Assembly (NCBI RefSeq): GCF_000733755.1 | Contig: NZ_JPOF01000002.1 | Location: forward strand, 496,001 to 560,000 | DNA from: Lachnoclostridium phytofermentans | Lineage (GTDB): Bacteria; Bacillota; Clostridia; Lachnospirales; Lachnospiraceae | Direction of reading: 5' to 3' | DNA length: 64,000 nucleotides | Shown: positions 17,708 through 27,821 of the stretch, one piece after another | Position numbering within the stretch: the first letter of the stretch is position 1 | Layout of the letters: every line of letters begins with the position of its first letter | Program-made: the position numbers and the translations under genes | The notes under the pieces: generated by a model | Told to the model about the DNA's origin: nothing | Database searches by the model: none | Seen by the model: only the letters and a program-made list of their open reading frames with translations

Positions 17708-20700
17708 CTATCTTGGTACCTCAACCATCATATATAATTCAACTAAGTCATATTCTTGAATGTCATTGAACTTTTCAAATACAAGACCACATTCGTATCC
17801 TGTATTTACTTCCTTCACGTCATCCTTGAATCTCTTTAAGGAAGCCAATGCACCCTCGAAGATCTGAGTTCCTTCTCTTGTAATACGTGCAGAACAACCC
17901 CTAACAATCTTTCCGTCTAATACATAGGAACCTGCAATCGTACCAAGGCCAGATGCCTTAAATACCTGACGAACTTCTGCATGACCAATTACTTTTTCTT
18001 CAAAGGTTGGGTCTAACATACCCTTCATTGCTGCTTCAACATCTTCAATCGCACTGTAAATAACGCGATATAATCTTAAGTCTACTTTCTCACGTTCTGC
18101 TATTTCACGAGCTGTGTTATCTGGACGAACATTAAATCCAATGATAATTGCGTTTGAAGTACTTGCTAGCATAACGTCAGACTCATTGATTGCACCAACG
18201 CCACCATGAATGATTCGTACAGCAACTTCTTCATTGCTCAGTTTTACCAAGCTTTGTTTCACAGCTTCTACAGAACCTTGAACATCTGCTTTCACAATTA
18301 AGTTTAATTCTTTAATATTACCCGCCTGAATCTGTGAGAATAGGCCATCTAAAGATAATTTTGCTTTAGTATCTGCAAGAAGACGTTCTTTACCCTGAGA
18401 AATAAAGGCATCCGCAATATTACGTGCTTCCTTCTCATTTTCTGTTGCCATGAAAATTTCACCTGCATTTGGAACCGCATTTAAGCCAAGGATCTCAACT
18501 GGAGTAGATGGTGTAGCTTCTTTTACTCTTCTACCCTTATCATCCATCATCGCACGCACTTTACCATAAGAAGCACCAATTACAATATTGTCTCCGACAT
18601 GAAGGGTACCTTTTTGTACTAAGATAGTTGCAACAGTACCTCTTCCCTTATCAAGCTCTGCTTCAATTACTATACCTCTTGCCATACGGTCTGGATTAGC
18701 CTTTAACTCACCCATTTCTGCAGTTAAGAGAATCATCTCTAATAACTGATCAATACCCTCTTTGGTATGGGCAGAAACTGGAACGAAGATGGTGTCACCA
18801 CCCCAATCCTCTGCAATTAACTCATGCTCGGTAAGCTCTTGTTTTACTCTTTCGATGTTTGCACTTGGCTTATCAATCTTGTTGATAGCTACAATAATTT
18901 GAACACCTGCTGCCTTTGCATGGCTGATAGCCTCAACTGTCTGAGGCATAACACCATCATCTGCAGCAACTACTAAAATAGCGATATCAGTGGATTTTGC
19001 ACCACGCATTCTCATAGAAGTAAAAGCTTCGTGTCCTGGAGTATCAAGGAAAGTAATCTTCTCTCCATTAATCTCAACTACGTAAGCACCAATGTGCTGC
19101 GTAATACCACCAGCCTCACGTGAAGTAACATTGGATTCACGAATCGCATCAAGAAGAGAAGTTTTACCATGGTCTACGTGCCCCATAACACAAACTACTG
19201 GTGGACGTTTTACCATAAGACTATCATCTTCGTCCTCTTCTTTTAATAACTCTTCTACTTTATTAACAACAACTTCTTTTTCTGCGATAATTTCATATTC
19301 TAAAGCAATTTCTTCTGCTTCTTCATAGGTAATCTCTGAGTTAATAGAAACCATCTTACCCGCAAGGAATAACTTCTTCACTACTGCAGAAGGTACAATC
19401 TTCATCTTATCAGCTAATTCTTTGATTGTCAGAATTTCAGGAAGAGTGATTGTTTTAATTTCGTCCTGTTTTTCTTGAACTTGCTGTGGCTTAGGCATAA
19501 TAAACGCTCCCTTACGATTAGGATCTTTTTTGCCTTTCACTAGCTTAATATCGCCCTCTTCACCACTGTTGCGACCACGGTCACGATCACGATTACGATC
19601 ACGACTCTTGTCGTTAAATGCTGCTGCTCTTTGTTCTTTTGTTAATTCATTTGCAAGATCCGATTTGATACTAGACTTCTCACTGCTTTTTGGATCTGTA
19701 CGCTTTTTATCAAAGGTTCTTGTGTAGCCAGCATCTTTATCCTTGTCAAATCCGCCATAAGATCCCTGCCCCTGATTTCTACCAGCGTATCCGCCTTGGC
19801 CACCAGGTCTTCTATCTCCATAGCCACCTTGACCCTGTGGTCTTCTATCTCCATAGCCACCTTGGCCCTGTGGTCTTCTATCTCCGTAACTTCCTTGACC
19901 TTGTGGTCTGTCGCCATAGCTTCCCTGGCCCTGTGGTCTTCTATCTCCATAACTTCCTTGACCCTGTGGTCTATCGCCATAGCTTCCCTGACCCTGTGGT
20001 CTTCTATCTCCATAACTTCCTTGACCCTGTGGTCTTCTATCTCCGTAACTTCCTTGACCCTGTGGTCTTCTATCTCCGTAATTACCTTGACCCTGTGGTC
20101 TGTCTCCGTAGCTTCCCTGGCCCTGTGGTCTTCTATCTCCGTAGTTTCCTTGGCCCTGTGGTCTTCTATCTCCATAATTACTTTGACCCTGTGGTCTATC
20201 GCCATAGCTTCCTTGACCCTGTGGTCTTCTATCTCCGTAGTTTCCTTGACCCTGTGGTCTTCTATCTCCATAGTTTCCTTGGCCCTGTGGTCTGTCACCA
20301 TTGTTTGGTCTTCTGTCTCCATAGTTTCCCTGGCCCTGTGGTCTTCTATCTCCATAGTTTCCTTGACCCTGTGGTCTATCACCATTGCTTGGTCTTCTGT
20401 CTCCATAGTTTCCCTGGCCCTGTGGTCTTCTATCTCCATAGTTTCCTTGACCTTGTGGTCTGTCGCCATTGTTTGGTCTTCTGTCTCCATAGTTTCCCTG
20501 GCCCTGTGGTCTTCTATCTGCTGAATTCTGACCCTGATGTCTTTTATCTCCATAACTTCCCTGAGCCTGTGGTCTTCTATCACCAGAATTTATTGAAGTC
20601 TGTGTTCCTTCTCCATCGTTTCCTTGTGGTCTTCTATCTGTATGTTGGTACTTTTTATCACCAAAGGTTTGTTTGTTATCGCCACTTTCGGTGTTTCCTG

Positions 20701-21037
20701 TTGTTTGTTGTTCACTCATATTTTTTCTCTCTCCCTGTCCTGTCATTGGTCGTTGTTTTTGCACCACTGGCTCTGAAGGAGTCTGCTCTGCCTTTGCCGT
20801 AACGCTGTTTGTTTTTTCTGGTTTTTCCACTCTTGATGCCTTTCCACTATCTATAGATTTTGGCTCTGATTTACTAACTGAACCTTTAAATTTTCCTCGG
20901 ACTAAATCAATTTCTTTTTCTTCAATGCTATTGCGATAACTTTTTACCTCAGATCCTTTTGACTGTAAATAGTTAACAATCTCATTGTTGTCTACTCCTA
21001 ACTCTTTGGCTAATTCATGGATTTTCATTTTTGCCAT
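17708..21037 (-). CDS. infB: translation initiation factor IF-2 with a giant repeat-rich N-terminal insertion
   Basis: GTPase that places fMet-tRNA on the 30S subunit; 1109 residues, well above the usual 700-900. An N-terminal IF2N helix bundle (1-50) is followed by a Ser/Glu/Lys linker. Residues 151-427 are about 27 tandem units of [11 protein letters not shown] type, then a basic linker. A second IF2N domain (about 545-600) precedes the G domain from about 606 ([30 protein letters not shown]) and domains II-IV. Only the insertion is unusual; the catalytic part looks intact. Strong ribosome site GGAGGTAGTAAT. Confidence 0.96.
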   Translation of the reverse strand: MAKMKIHELAKELGVDNNEIVNYLQSKGSEVKSYRNSIEEKEIDLVRGKFKGSVSKSEPKSIDSGKASRVEKPEKTNSVTAKAEQTPSEPVVQKQRPMTGQGERKNMSEQQTTGNTESGDNKQTFGDKKYQHTDRRPQGNDGEGTQTSINSGDRRPQAQGSYGDKRHQGQNSADRRPQGQGNYGDRRPNNGDRPQGQGNYGDRRPQGQGNYGDRRPSNGDRPQGQGNYGDRRPQGQGNYGDRRPNNGDRPQGQGNYGDRRPQGQGNYGDRRPQGQGSYGDRPQGQSNYGDRRPQGQGNYGDRRPQGQGSYGDRPQGQGNYGDRRPQGQGSYGDRRPQGQGSYGDRRPQGQGSYGDRPQGQGSYGDRRPQGQGSYGDRPQGQGSYGDRRPQGQGGYGDRRPQGQGGYGDRRPGGQGGYAGRNQGQGSYGGFDKDKDAGYTRTFDKKRTDPKSSEKSSIKSDLANELTKEQRAAAFNDKSRDRNRDRDRGRNSGEEGDIKLVKGKKDPNRKGAFIMPKPQQVQEKQDEIKTITLPEILTIKELADKMKIVPSAVVKKLFLAGKMVSINSEITYEEAEEIALEYEIIAEKEVVVNKVEELLKEEDEDDSLMVKRPPVVCVMGHVDHGKTSLLDAIRESNVTSREAGGITQHIGAYVVEINGEKITFLDTPGHEAFTSMRMRGAKSTDIAILVVAADDGVMPQTVEAISHAKAAGVQIIVAINKIDKPSANIERVKQELTEHELIAEDWGGDTIFVPVSAHTKEGIDQLLEMILLTAEMGELKANPDRMARGIVIEAELDKGRGTVATILVQKGTLHVGDNIVIGASYGKVRAMMDDKGRRVKEATPSTPVEILGLNAVPNAGEIFMATENEKEARNIADAFISQGKERLLADTKAKLSLDGLFSQIQAGNIKELNLIVKADVQGSVEAVKQSLVKLSNEEVAVRIIHGGVGAINESDVMLASTSNAIIIGFNVRPDNTAREIAEREKVDLRLYRVIYSAIEDVEAAMKGMLDPTFEEKVIGHAEVRQVFKASGLGTIAGSYVLDGKIVRGCSARITREGTQIFEGALASLKRFKDDVKEVNTGYECGLVFEKFNDIQEYDLVELYMMVEVPR
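19755..20583 (-). repeat. tandem coding repeats inside infB (30/33-bp units)
   Basis: About 27 units of 10 or 11 codons ([10 protein letters not shown] / [11 protein letters not shown]), with short RRPNNGD or RRPSNGD units interspersed. A higher-order 84-bp block (RRPNNGD plus one 10- and one 11-residue unit) occurs three times in a row near the N-terminal side. Units differ at synonymous sites and at N/S/G before Tyr, showing homogenisation by repeat expansion. Composition is Arg/Gln/Gly/Tyr-rich, as in low-complexity RNA-binding regions. Confidence 0.95.
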
Positions 21038-21081
21038 ATATTACTACCTCCGCTTAGTAGGTTCTCAACAATCTCTCTTCA

Positions 21082-21429
21082 TCATTTCGAACTCTCCTGA
21101 TTCAAATATTTTTCTATGCTCCTTGCCATTCCTTTGTCATTAATACTTAAGGATGCGCGAAATTCTTTTCCTATCGCGTGTCCAAGATCGGTCTTTTCAC
21201 CGAAGTTATAGATCGGTACATCGTAGAAGGTACACATATTGCGAAACATTTTCTTTGTATTCTCTGAAGCATCTTCCGCTACTATGACCACGCACGCCTT
21301 TCCCTCTTTTACCGACTTTTCGGTAGAAAATTCTCCACTTGCCACATATCCTGCTTTGGTTGCCAATCCCAGTAACGACATTACTCGTTTCTTCGTGGTT
21401 TCTGCCTTAAGCAACATTTCGTCATTCAT
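21082..21429 (-). CDS. ylxQ: L7Ae-family ribosomal/RNA-binding protein YlxQ
   Basis: Small L7Ae/L30e-like RNA-binding protein, about 115 residues: VMSLLGLATKAGYVASGEFS, then VVIVAEDASENTKKMF and a YDVPIYNFGEKTDLGHAIGKE segment. It overlaps the end of ylxR; the ATG at 21429 forms an ATGAATGA overlap with the ylxR stop, typical of translational coupling. An ATG at 21441 in the same frame is also possible. Its place between ylxR and infB is diagnostic. The biological role of the family is poorly defined; kink-turn binding is known for relatives. Confidence 0.88.
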   Translation of the reverse strand: MNDEMLLKAETTKKRVMSLLGLATKAGYVASGEFSTEKSVKEGKACVVIVAEDASENTKKMFRNMCTFYDVPIYNFGEKTDLGHAIGKEFRASLSINDKGMARSIEKYLNQESSK

Positions 21430-21697
21430 CTGCAATCTCATTCAACTCACTTTCCAATTGTTCATATACCTCTTTTGGAATCGCAGTTTTTAAGGATCTC
21501 TCAAGCCCCTTACTTTTGATGGCTTTTCTAAGACATTCCAATGAGTTGCATATGTATGCTCCTCTACCGTTTTTCTTTCCAGTTGCATCAAGTACAATCG
21601 TATCTTCCGGTGTTTTTAATACTCGCACCATTTCTTTTTTACTCTTCATCTCTCCGCAACCGGTACATTTACGTAATGGAATTTTTCTTGTATTCAT
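21422..21697 (-). CDS. ylxR: YlxR family RNA-binding protein (RnpM-like)
   Basis: 91 residues with the family pattern RKIPLRKCTGCGEMKSKKEM and KKNGRGAYICNSLECLRKA. YlxR proteins bind RNA, and B. subtilis RnpM interacts with RNase P RNA. Conserved between nusA and ylxQ, as here, with a 27-bp gap from nusA. Confidence 0.92.
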   Translation of the reverse strand: MNTRKIPLRKCTGCGEMKSKKEMVRVLKTPEDTIVLDATGKKNGRGAYICNSLECLRKAIKSKGLERSLKTAIPKEVYEQLESELNEIADE

Positions 21698-21723
21698 ATC
21701 GTCATCTACCTCTTTCGGAAACC

Positions 21724-22788
21724 CTATTCCTCGTAGTAACTACCATATACCTGTGATTCACTCTTGATATCGATCTTATATCCAGTTAATCTTGCAGCAA
21801 GTCTTGCATTCTGTCCCTGTCTTCCAATCGCTAAAGATAGTTGATAGTCTGGTACAATAACCTTTGCACTCATTTCCTCTTCATTCACATCAACAGAAAC
21901 AACCTTAGCAGGACTTAATGCATTCTCGATTAATTCCGCTGGATCATTACTCCAGTTAACAATATCAATTTTTTCACCACCAAGTTCATTCACAATGGCA
22001 TTTACTCTAGCGCCATTTAGACCAACGCATGCTCCAACTGGATCAACATTAGGTTCGTTACTGTATACTGCCATCTTTGTTCTATCTCCGGCTTCACGAG
22101 AAATGCTCTTAATTTCAACAATTCCTTCTTTTACCTCTGTAACTTCAGCTTCAAATAGTCTTTTCACAAGTTCTGGATGGGTTCTAGAAACTGTAATCTT
22201 AGGTCCTTTGGTAGTATCTTTTACTTCAAGCACATAAAGTTTTACACGGTCTGTTGGGCGAAAGCGCTCTCCTTTGATCTGTTCATTTTCCATAAGCACA
22301 GCATCCACTTTACCAAGGTTAATGCTTACGTTATTTCCAACATAACGCTGTACGATACCTGTTACGATATCTTTTTCTCTTCCATAATATTGATTAAATA
22401 AAACTTTACGCTCTTCCTCACGGATTTTTTGAACTACTACCTGCTTTGCTTTTTGAGCAGCAATACGTCCAAAGTTCTTTGGTGTAACTTCCACTTGAAC
22501 GATATCACCTAATTCATACTTTCCTTTTGGAAATTTCATTGTAGCTTCAGAAAGACTAATTTCCATTACTGGATCCTGCACCTGTTCTACTACAACTCGC
22601 TCTGCAAAAACACTGACAGCTCCTGTCTTACGGTCAATATAAACCTTAATATTATCAGCTTTTCCAAAATGATTTTTGCACGCTGCTACTAAAGAATTCT
22701 CCATCGCCTCTAATAAGACTTCTTTGCTGATGTCCTTTTCTTTTTCAATTTGGTTCAAAGCTTCAATTAGTTCCTTGTTCCCTTCCAT
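21724..22788 (-). CDS. nusA: transcription termination/antitermination factor NusA
   Basis: 354 residues: N-terminal RNAP-binding domain (NKELIEALNQIEKEKDISK), S1 domain (around KDIVTGIVQRYVGNNVSINL) and two KH domains (DPVGACVGLNGARVNAIV and SLAIGRQGQNARLAARLTG). It lacks the C-terminal acidic repeats of proteobacterial NusA, as usual in Firmicutes. GGAGGAATC precedes the start. It is 22 bp after rimP. Confidence 0.97.
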   Translation of the reverse strand: MEGNKELIEALNQIEKEKDISKEVLLEAMENSLVAACKNHFGKADNIKVYIDRKTGAVSVFAERVVVEQVQDPVMEISLSEATMKFPKGKYELGDIVQVEVTPKNFGRIAAQKAKQVVVQKIREEERKVLFNQYYGREKDIVTGIVQRYVGNNVSINLGKVDAVLMENEQIKGERFRPTDRVKLYVLEVKDTTKGPKITVSRTHPELVKRLFEAEVTEVKEGIVEIKSISREAGDRTKMAVYSNEPNVDPVGACVGLNGARVNAIVNELGGEKIDIVNWSNDPAELIENALSPAKVVSVDVNEEEMSAKVIVPDYQLSLAIGRQGQNARLAARLTGYKIDIKSESQVYGSYYEE

Positions 22789-22810
22789 GTTCTACGATTC
22801 CTCCTTTAAA

Positions 22811-23278
22811 TTAAAAGTCAAGCGCTAATCTTACCATAGCGATGTCTGCTCGCGCAAACTCCATAGTAGTTCCATCTGCCTGCTTTAGTATCAGCTTCTC
22901 CTGATCAAAATCCGTTAAAGTACCCTCAAAATCTTTTTGCTTATTAATTGCCTTATATAGCTTTATTTCAACTTCTTCACCAAGGCTGCGTTTAAAATCC
23001 TTGTCTTTTTTAAGTTGTCTTCCAAGTCCTGGTGAACTTACCTCGAGAATATAGGCATCTGGAATATAATCTTTCTCATCAAGCAAATCACTTAAGCGTC
23101 TGCTGACTACCTCGCAATCGTCTACCGTAATACCGCCTTCCTTATCAATGTAAGCACGTAAATACCAGTTGCCAGCTTCTTTTACATACTCTACATCCAC
23201 CAACTCGAAATTACATTCCTCCATAATCGGTGTTAGTAGTCGTTCTGTTTTTAATTCATATTCTTCTCTCTTTGTCAT
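22811..23278 (-). CDS. rimP: ribosome maturation factor RimP
   Basis: 155 residues, normal length. It has the family features FELVDVEYVKEAGNWYLRAYID, GGITVDDCEVVSRRLS and YILEVSSPGLGRQLKKDKDF, followed by a C-terminal SH3-like domain. Required for 30S maturation. It is the first gene of the operon, with a strong AAAGGAGGTGTCTTT site, downstream of a promoter and structured leader. Confidence 0.96.
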   Translation of the reverse strand: MTKREEYELKTERLLTPIMEECNFELVDVEYVKEAGNWYLRAYIDKEGGITVDDCEVVSRRLSDLLDEKDYIPDAYILEVSSPGLGRQLKKDKDFKRSLGEEVEIKLYKAINKQKDFEGTLTDFDQEKLILKQADGTTMEFARADIAMVRLALDF

Positions 23279-23344
23279 AAAGACACCTCCTTTTCTATTA
23301 TTACCAAAATGCTACTTCTTCATGACAAATGATGTGCTGACTTG

Positions 23345-23415
23345 GTGCTGGTCTGTATGTGGTCCGGCTTCACAGGACCCCACAGCAAAAAGTAAGAGTG
23401 GACTTTCGCCCACTC
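23345..23415 (-). promoter_or_regulatory. rimP-operon leader with two hairpins (attenuator-like)
   Basis: The leader contains GAGTGGGC-GAAA-GTCCACTC (23396-23415) followed by TTACTTTTT, which looks like an intrinsic terminator or attenuator. A second larger hairpin (GGTCC/GGACC core, 23345-23386) sits before the ribosome site. A GNRA-loop hairpin of the first type precedes ylxS/rimP in other Firmicutes as I recall it. Feedback by NusA or a ribosome assembly factor is possible. Confidence 0.6.
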
Positions 23416-23445
23416 CTGTCATAATCATATCATTGCATCATGTAC

Positions 23446-23474
23446 ATTATATCATTCATTCCAAATTATTGCAA
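23446..23474 (-). promoter_or_regulatory. sigma-A promoter of the rimP-nusA-infB operon
   Basis: TTGCAA (23469-23474), 17-bp spacer, TATAAT (23446-23451) with an upstream TG. Placed just after the birA stop, it gives a leader of about 160 nt. Confidence 0.8.
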
Positions 23475-23491
23475 GGACTATTTCAGAACTG

Positions 23492-24469
23492 TTAGGCTAG
23501 GCGGATGCTGACTTCTCCTGTATGAATGGTTTCCCTCTTCTTGTCTTCGTATTCAACAATCAACCCTCCATTGTCTTCAATTCCAACAGCGATTGCTTTC
23601 TTTGGTTCATTGAAACCTAAGATGTTAATTTCCCTTCCTAGTACCATCGAGTTTTCTCGGTAATCCTTTAAAAACTCTCTACTATCAGAATCCATACATA
23701 CCTGTAGCACTTGATATAGTATTTCAGCGATTAACTGATTTCTGTTTACTCCATGGGTATCTCCATGATAAAGTGCTCCAGCCGTCTCCTTTAAATCAGA
23801 AGGAATTTGTTCTAGCTTAATATTAAAGTTAATACCTATTCCAAGAATGATACTATCAATAAGTCCTGTTTCACAATCTGTGACAGCTTCTGTTAAGATA
23901 CCGCAGACTTTTTTCCCTTCATAATATAAATCATTGACCCACTTAATCTGCGTTTCCTTTTGTGTCACCTTTTTAATCGCTCGATAAACAGCAACCGAAG
24001 CAGCTGTTGTCATATAAATAGCATCCGAAGCCGTAAGTAGTGGTTTTAATATAATACTCATATAGATACCGCTACCCTGCATCGATATAAAGTTTCTTCC
24101 TCGTCTACCTCGACCTGCTGTCTGCTCATTTGCAACAAACACATTACCATGAGGAACTCCGTTTGCAGCGGCCATTTTTGCATCTTGATTCGTAGAACCA
24201 GTAATTTCTTTTACTTCTATATGCAATCCTTCGTGCTCTTTGCTAAGAAAGGTTCTAATTCCTTCTACAGATAAAACATCATTCGTTGTAGCCAGACAAT
24301 AACCTCTGTTTGGTACTGCATGAATTAAATATCCCATTGCTTCTAGTGCTTTGATTGCTTTCCAAACCGCAGCTCTTGACACTTTTATTCTTCCTGCCAG
24401 CTCTTCTCCAGAAAAAAATTCACCGCGATTTTCTTCTAATGTTTTAAGTACCTCTTGTTTTACAGACAT
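23492..24469 (-). CDS. birA: biotin--[acetyl-CoA-carboxylase] ligase / biotin repressor
   Basis: 325 residues in three parts. An N-terminal winged HTH (GEELAGRIKVSRAAVWKAI) is followed by the biotin ligase core with TAGRGRRGRNF, the KWVNDLYYEGKKVCGIL motif and GIGINFN, then a C-terminal SH3-like cap. The HTH makes it a class II BirA able to repress biotin genes, although no biotin genes are in the window. GAGGG precedes the ATG. Confidence 0.94.
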   Translation of the reverse strand: MSVKQEVLKTLEENRGEFFSGEELAGRIKVSRAAVWKAIKALEAMGYLIHAVPNRGYCLATTNDVLSVEGIRTFLSKEHEGLHIEVKEITGSTNQDAKMAAANGVPHGNVFVANEQTAGRGRRGRNFISMQGSGIYMSIILKPLLTASDAIYMTTAASVAVYRAIKKVTQKETQIKWVNDLYYEGKKVCGILTEAVTDCETGLIDSIILGIGINFNIKLEQIPSDLKETAGALYHGDTHGVNRNQLIAEILYQVLQVCMDSDSREFLKDYRENSMVLGREINILGFNEPKKAIAVGIEDNGGLIVEYEDKKRETIHTGEVSIRLA

Positions 24470-24633
24470 TCAATCCCTCATTTCACCTCGGTAGTAAGAG
24501 TCGCCCTCTTTTTAATAACATTAATTATAGCGATTTTATAGAAAGGATTCAACTACCAGATGCGATTTTTCTAGTAAATGTTCCTAGGATAGAGCTTATA
24601 TTTTAAGAAGAGATACGATGAATAATAATATAG

Positions 24634-25245
24634 TTATTTCTCGTTACTTGCCTTTGTATAAGGAGCTAAAGTGATACGCACAAAGAATCCACGACCATGA
24701 AGACAGTTCGGACAAACCTCAGGAGCTTCTTTTCCTTCAAGAACATAACCACAATAAAGACACATCCACTCAGTTTCCACCTCTGAGACAAATAGCTTAT
24801 TGTCACGAATCATGTCAGCTATCATAGTAAATCGATCGCCATGAATCTTTTCAACACTTGCTATCATATGAAATTGTGCTGCTATTTGAGGAAAGCCTTC
24901 TTCTTTAGCTTTCTCGCTAAATTTCTTATAGACATCATCATGCTCCTCAAACTCATTATGAGCTGCTGCACGAAGTAGTTTTTCTAAGTCATCATGTAAA
25001 TCCACAGGATAACCGCCATCTACTGTAATTGTTTCTCCGGTAAAAGGTTTTAAGTGTTCATAAAATAATTTTGCATGAGCATACTCTTGATCCGCAGTAA
25101 AATTAAATATTTGCTCAATCACATAATATCCTTGCTTTCTAGCTTGTTTTCCTGAAAAGGTGTATCGATTTCTAGCCTGACTCTCTCCTGCAAAAGCTCT
25201 CATTAAATTCTCTTTGGTTTCACTATCTTTAAATTCAATAGACAT
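24634..25245 (-). CDS. rbr: rubrerythrin
   Basis: Non-haem diiron peroxidase that detoxifies hydrogen peroxide in anaerobes, 203 residues. The four-helix diiron domain shows FAGESQARNRYTFSG, TADQEYAHAKLF, HNEFEEHDDVY and VEKIHGDRF. The C-terminal rubredoxin domain has CLYCGYVLEGKEAPEVCPNC. The start at 25245 has AGGAGGTTATTTT in front; a 26-codon longer frame has no site. Single-gene unit. No clear PerR box was found. Confidence 0.95.
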   Translation of the reverse strand: MSIEFKDSETKENLMRAFAGESQARNRYTFSGKQARKQGYYVIEQIFNFTADQEYAHAKLFYEHLKPFTGETITVDGGYPVDLHDDLEKLLRAAAHNEFEEHDDVYKKFSEKAKEEGFPQIAAQFHMIASVEKIHGDRFTMIADMIRDNKLFVSEVETEWMCLYCGYVLEGKEAPEVCPNCLHGRGFFVRITLAPYTKASNEK

Positions 25246-25377
25246 AAAATAACCTCCTGTATTCCATACTCTTTTAAAAGTATTGCCGAAAAAACAGAAG
25301 GTTATTATTAAATTACTATACATTGTATTTTATTGAATTTAGATAGCGCTCTAGTTATCTAAAAGTAGATGCTTTCA

Positions 25378-27684
25378 TTACGATAAAATTCCCGTATCAG
25401 TAGCTGCTTTATAATAAGTAACTAACGGTAGAAAACTTTGAGCAAAGTTTTTGGTTCCCGGACCCGGTCCTATGACGCTATCTTCTATAATCTTTTTACT
25501 GCCACCCATACTAGCATTTTGATCCCGTGTAGCTAGCTCAAACGTCATTAATCCATAAGTAAGATATTTCTCATCTCCCGTTAACTCATAACATATCGTT
25601 AATGCTTCTAGGATAATTGTGTTATTGCCAAGACGCTTAAGGCTAGGTAACTCTTTGTAGTAGAACAGACCATTGTCCATATAGCAGTTTTCTATTAAGT
25701 CATCCACTGCTCGGAGTATCATACTTTTTATATTTTCGCTTGGTCTAATACGATGGTATCTCATAAGGCTTCCAACCGCAATAGAAATCATAAATACTAC
25801 ACGAATTGCGGTATTATCAGTATAAGGAGATAGCCAGTACCCATATTCCTTCTCCCAATCCTCAAAATGCCCTACAATCCAATCACACTTTACTAGCCAA
25901 CGTTCCTCGTGAGTTTCTTTATATAAGGCCACTAAGCTTCGCATCGCCCAGCCAGTTTCTCTCGCATTAATCTCTCCCTTTTGTTGAAACATTGGTGTTT
26001 CTAGTAAACGTAAGATATTTTCTCCGATTCCGATGGCTGTTTTATAGCTTTCTTCATCCCCTGTAAAATGATAGTAATCAATTAAGCCTTCGACCCATTG
26101 ATGACTACATACAATCTCACTGTTTAATACATGATTGTTCGTATGTTCCCATTGACCACCAAAATATAATGGATTGTCGCTATAGTGGCATACATCTACA
26201 TCCATCCAATGTCTACCTGCTACTAATAAATAATCTAAGAATCGTCTTGTACCAGTCCTTACATACATGAGTGCACATGCATGAGGAAAATCATATTCAT
26301 TGTTCGTCCAAACTGGTAATCCGCCCCCACGTCCTTGCGTAGTATAACCAGGATCAGGGGAGTCTCCCCAATTTAACATACCATAGCATCTAGAATGACT
26401 ATCCGCTTTTGCAATTAATGAGAGTTCTACTTTTTGTATTTTCTTATCAACAAAGACATCATGGAAGGTTTTTGAATCACTATAAACTTTACTGTCTAAT
26501 TGCGGACGATCTGGCATCTGATAAATTAAACTGCGGTTGTTTAATTCTTTTAAATCTTCATCAGCAGAGTGGAAATGAAGTAATAATTTTTGTTCTCTTG
26601 CCATGCCAGATTGCATTATAATCTTCGTTGCATTTTCAGGAACTAGACTAATCTTGATGCCCTGCTTTGAGGCTTCCACTGCCTTAGGGTAGTTTTGCTG
26701 TGCCTGATAAATCGTTGCACAAACACCACCTTCTACTGTATTATAATCTGCAAACATGGTTCCGTAGAACACTTCGGCAATATGCTCGTTCGCTTCGTAT
26801 AATAAATCCTCTGCATCTACTTTTTTAGAAACGGTTTCTCCTTCTTCACTTACCAAGTAACTCGTGCGGTAATTCGAAGTTGCTACACAGGTGCGTGTTA
26901 CCTCTACATTCTTTTCATTTTTAGCATCTATTTGATTTTTAGCCAAGATTTCATAGTTAAGATACTCTATAGGCAAGGCTTGATTCGAGGTGTTAAACAA
27001 GCGATATGCCACCTCAATCCATGGTTTACCCGCATAGGCAGTTAATTGTATCGTCACCTTATAAGATTGTTCTTCTATAGTATGTTCTCCGACACCTTCT
27101 AAGATTACACATACTGGACCTTCTTCCACAATACGAAATTGATGGAGGTTAAACTCACAGAGACCTTTTTTATCAATTTTAAGAAGAGGAGCCTTAAATT
27201 GACTTTCGTGATATTTTGTATCACCAAAGATTACTTCTTTAAAGAACCCACCCTTACCAGTATTAGTAGTAAACTCGAATCCTCCTGTTTGAATGGTATA
27301 ATTCTCTGATTCCTTTCTCACAGTAAGTGCAGGTATGTCCTCTAATACGTCATTATTCGTATTCAAATTATCCTTTGTTTTTGTTAAGTGTTCTAAGTTT
27401 CTTGTTTTTCTGTCCTCCAAAAACTCTTCTCTATTGAGATATAGTTCATAAGAAGTCCCCTTATTCCCTGGTAAATTTGCTAAGAAACGTACAAAAATCC
27501 AGCGAATCGATCCATCCTCCCAATAGCTTGTAGCCTTCGTCTGTGATACTGTTTCTAGCCCATCTTTAGCTACAACAATGCCTTTCGTACTCTTTAACGT
27601 TCCTTTTTTAACTGGAATCGCAACACTACAAGGCTCCATCTTACGTTCTTTTAGGTATATCTTTTCAAAGGTTAATGTAATCAT
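25378..27684 (-). CDS. putative exo-rhamnogalacturonan lyase (PcRGLX/YetA-like, PL26 type)
   Basis: 768 residues without a signal peptide. The N-terminal part resembles the RIFT-barrel domain of YetA/PcRGLX proteins (SYWEDGSIRWIFVRFLANL), followed by a beta-sandwich region. A C-terminal helical toroid has QGRGGGLPVWTNNEYDFPHA and GGQWEHTNNHV. Such enzymes remove unsaturated disaccharide from rhamnogalacturonan I fragments; cytoplasmic location would suit degradation of imported pectin oligosaccharides. The assignment is by recalled domain pattern, so the substrate is provisional. Start supported by GGGAGAAGGAAA. Confidence 0.62.
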   Translation of the reverse strand: MITLTFEKIYLKERKMEPCSVAIPVKKGTLKSTKGIVVAKDGLETVSQTKATSYWEDGSIRWIFVRFLANLPGNKGTSYELYLNREEFLEDRKTRNLEHLTKTKDNLNTNNDVLEDIPALTVRKESENYTIQTGGFEFTTNTGKGGFFKEVIFGDTKYHESQFKAPLLKIDKKGLCEFNLHQFRIVEEGPVCVILEGVGEHTIEEQSYKVTIQLTAYAGKPWIEVAYRLFNTSNQALPIEYLNYEILAKNQIDAKNEKNVEVTRTCVATSNYRTSYLVSEEGETVSKKVDAEDLLYEANEHIAEVFYGTMFADYNTVEGGVCATIYQAQQNYPKAVEASKQGIKISLVPENATKIIMQSGMAREQKLLLHFHSADEDLKELNNRSLIYQMPDRPQLDSKVYSDSKTFHDVFVDKKIQKVELSLIAKADSHSRCYGMLNWGDSPDPGYTTQGRGGGLPVWTNNEYDFPHACALMYVRTGTRRFLDYLLVAGRHWMDVDVCHYSDNPLYFGGQWEHTNNHVLNSEIVCSHQWVEGLIDYYHFTGDEESYKTAIGIGENILRLLETPMFQQKGEINARETGWAMRSLVALYKETHEERWLVKCDWIVGHFEDWEKEYGYWLSPYTDNTAIRVVFMISIAVGSLMRYHRIRPSENIKSMILRAVDDLIENCYMDNGLFYYKELPSLKRLGNNTIILEALTICYELTGDEKYLTYGLMTFELATRDQNASMGGSKKIIEDSVIGPGPGTKNFAQSFLPLVTYYKAATDTGILS

Positions 27685-27779
27685 GCGTATTTCCTTCTCC
27701 CTTCCAAACAGGAAACATCGACTGTCCTCCTATAGAATACTTATCTTTCAAACTCGGACCATTCTATGTTTTCTTTTGT

Positions 27780-27809
27780 AAAAAACCGATACAAGTGCTA
27801 TCGTTTTTT
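27780..27809 (-). promoter_or_regulatory. palindrome between promoter and lyase gene (operator or attenuator)
   Basis: AAAAAACGATA and TATCGGTTTTTT flank a 7-nt centre on the minus strand, 13 bp downstream of an extended -10. The symmetric CGATA...TATCG core would suit a repressor operator; the T run after the hairpin would also suit an attenuator. The rest of the 27685-28100 gap is AT-rich, apart from another palindrome (AAGTAT...ATACTT, 28020-28052) after the small membrane protein gene. Confidence 0.45.
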
Positions 27810-27821
27810 ATTGTTATTTGC

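Noticed and set aside
19642-20802. Three long open frames (up to 370 codons) in other frames over the infB repeat region
   Set aside because: They arise because a tandem repeat without stops stays open in several frames; none has a ribosome site and their products are simple periodic strings.
25260-25330. Possible PerR box upstream of rubrerythrin (TTATTATTAAATTA)
   Set aside because: Only a partial match to the PerR palindrome in very AT-rich DNA.
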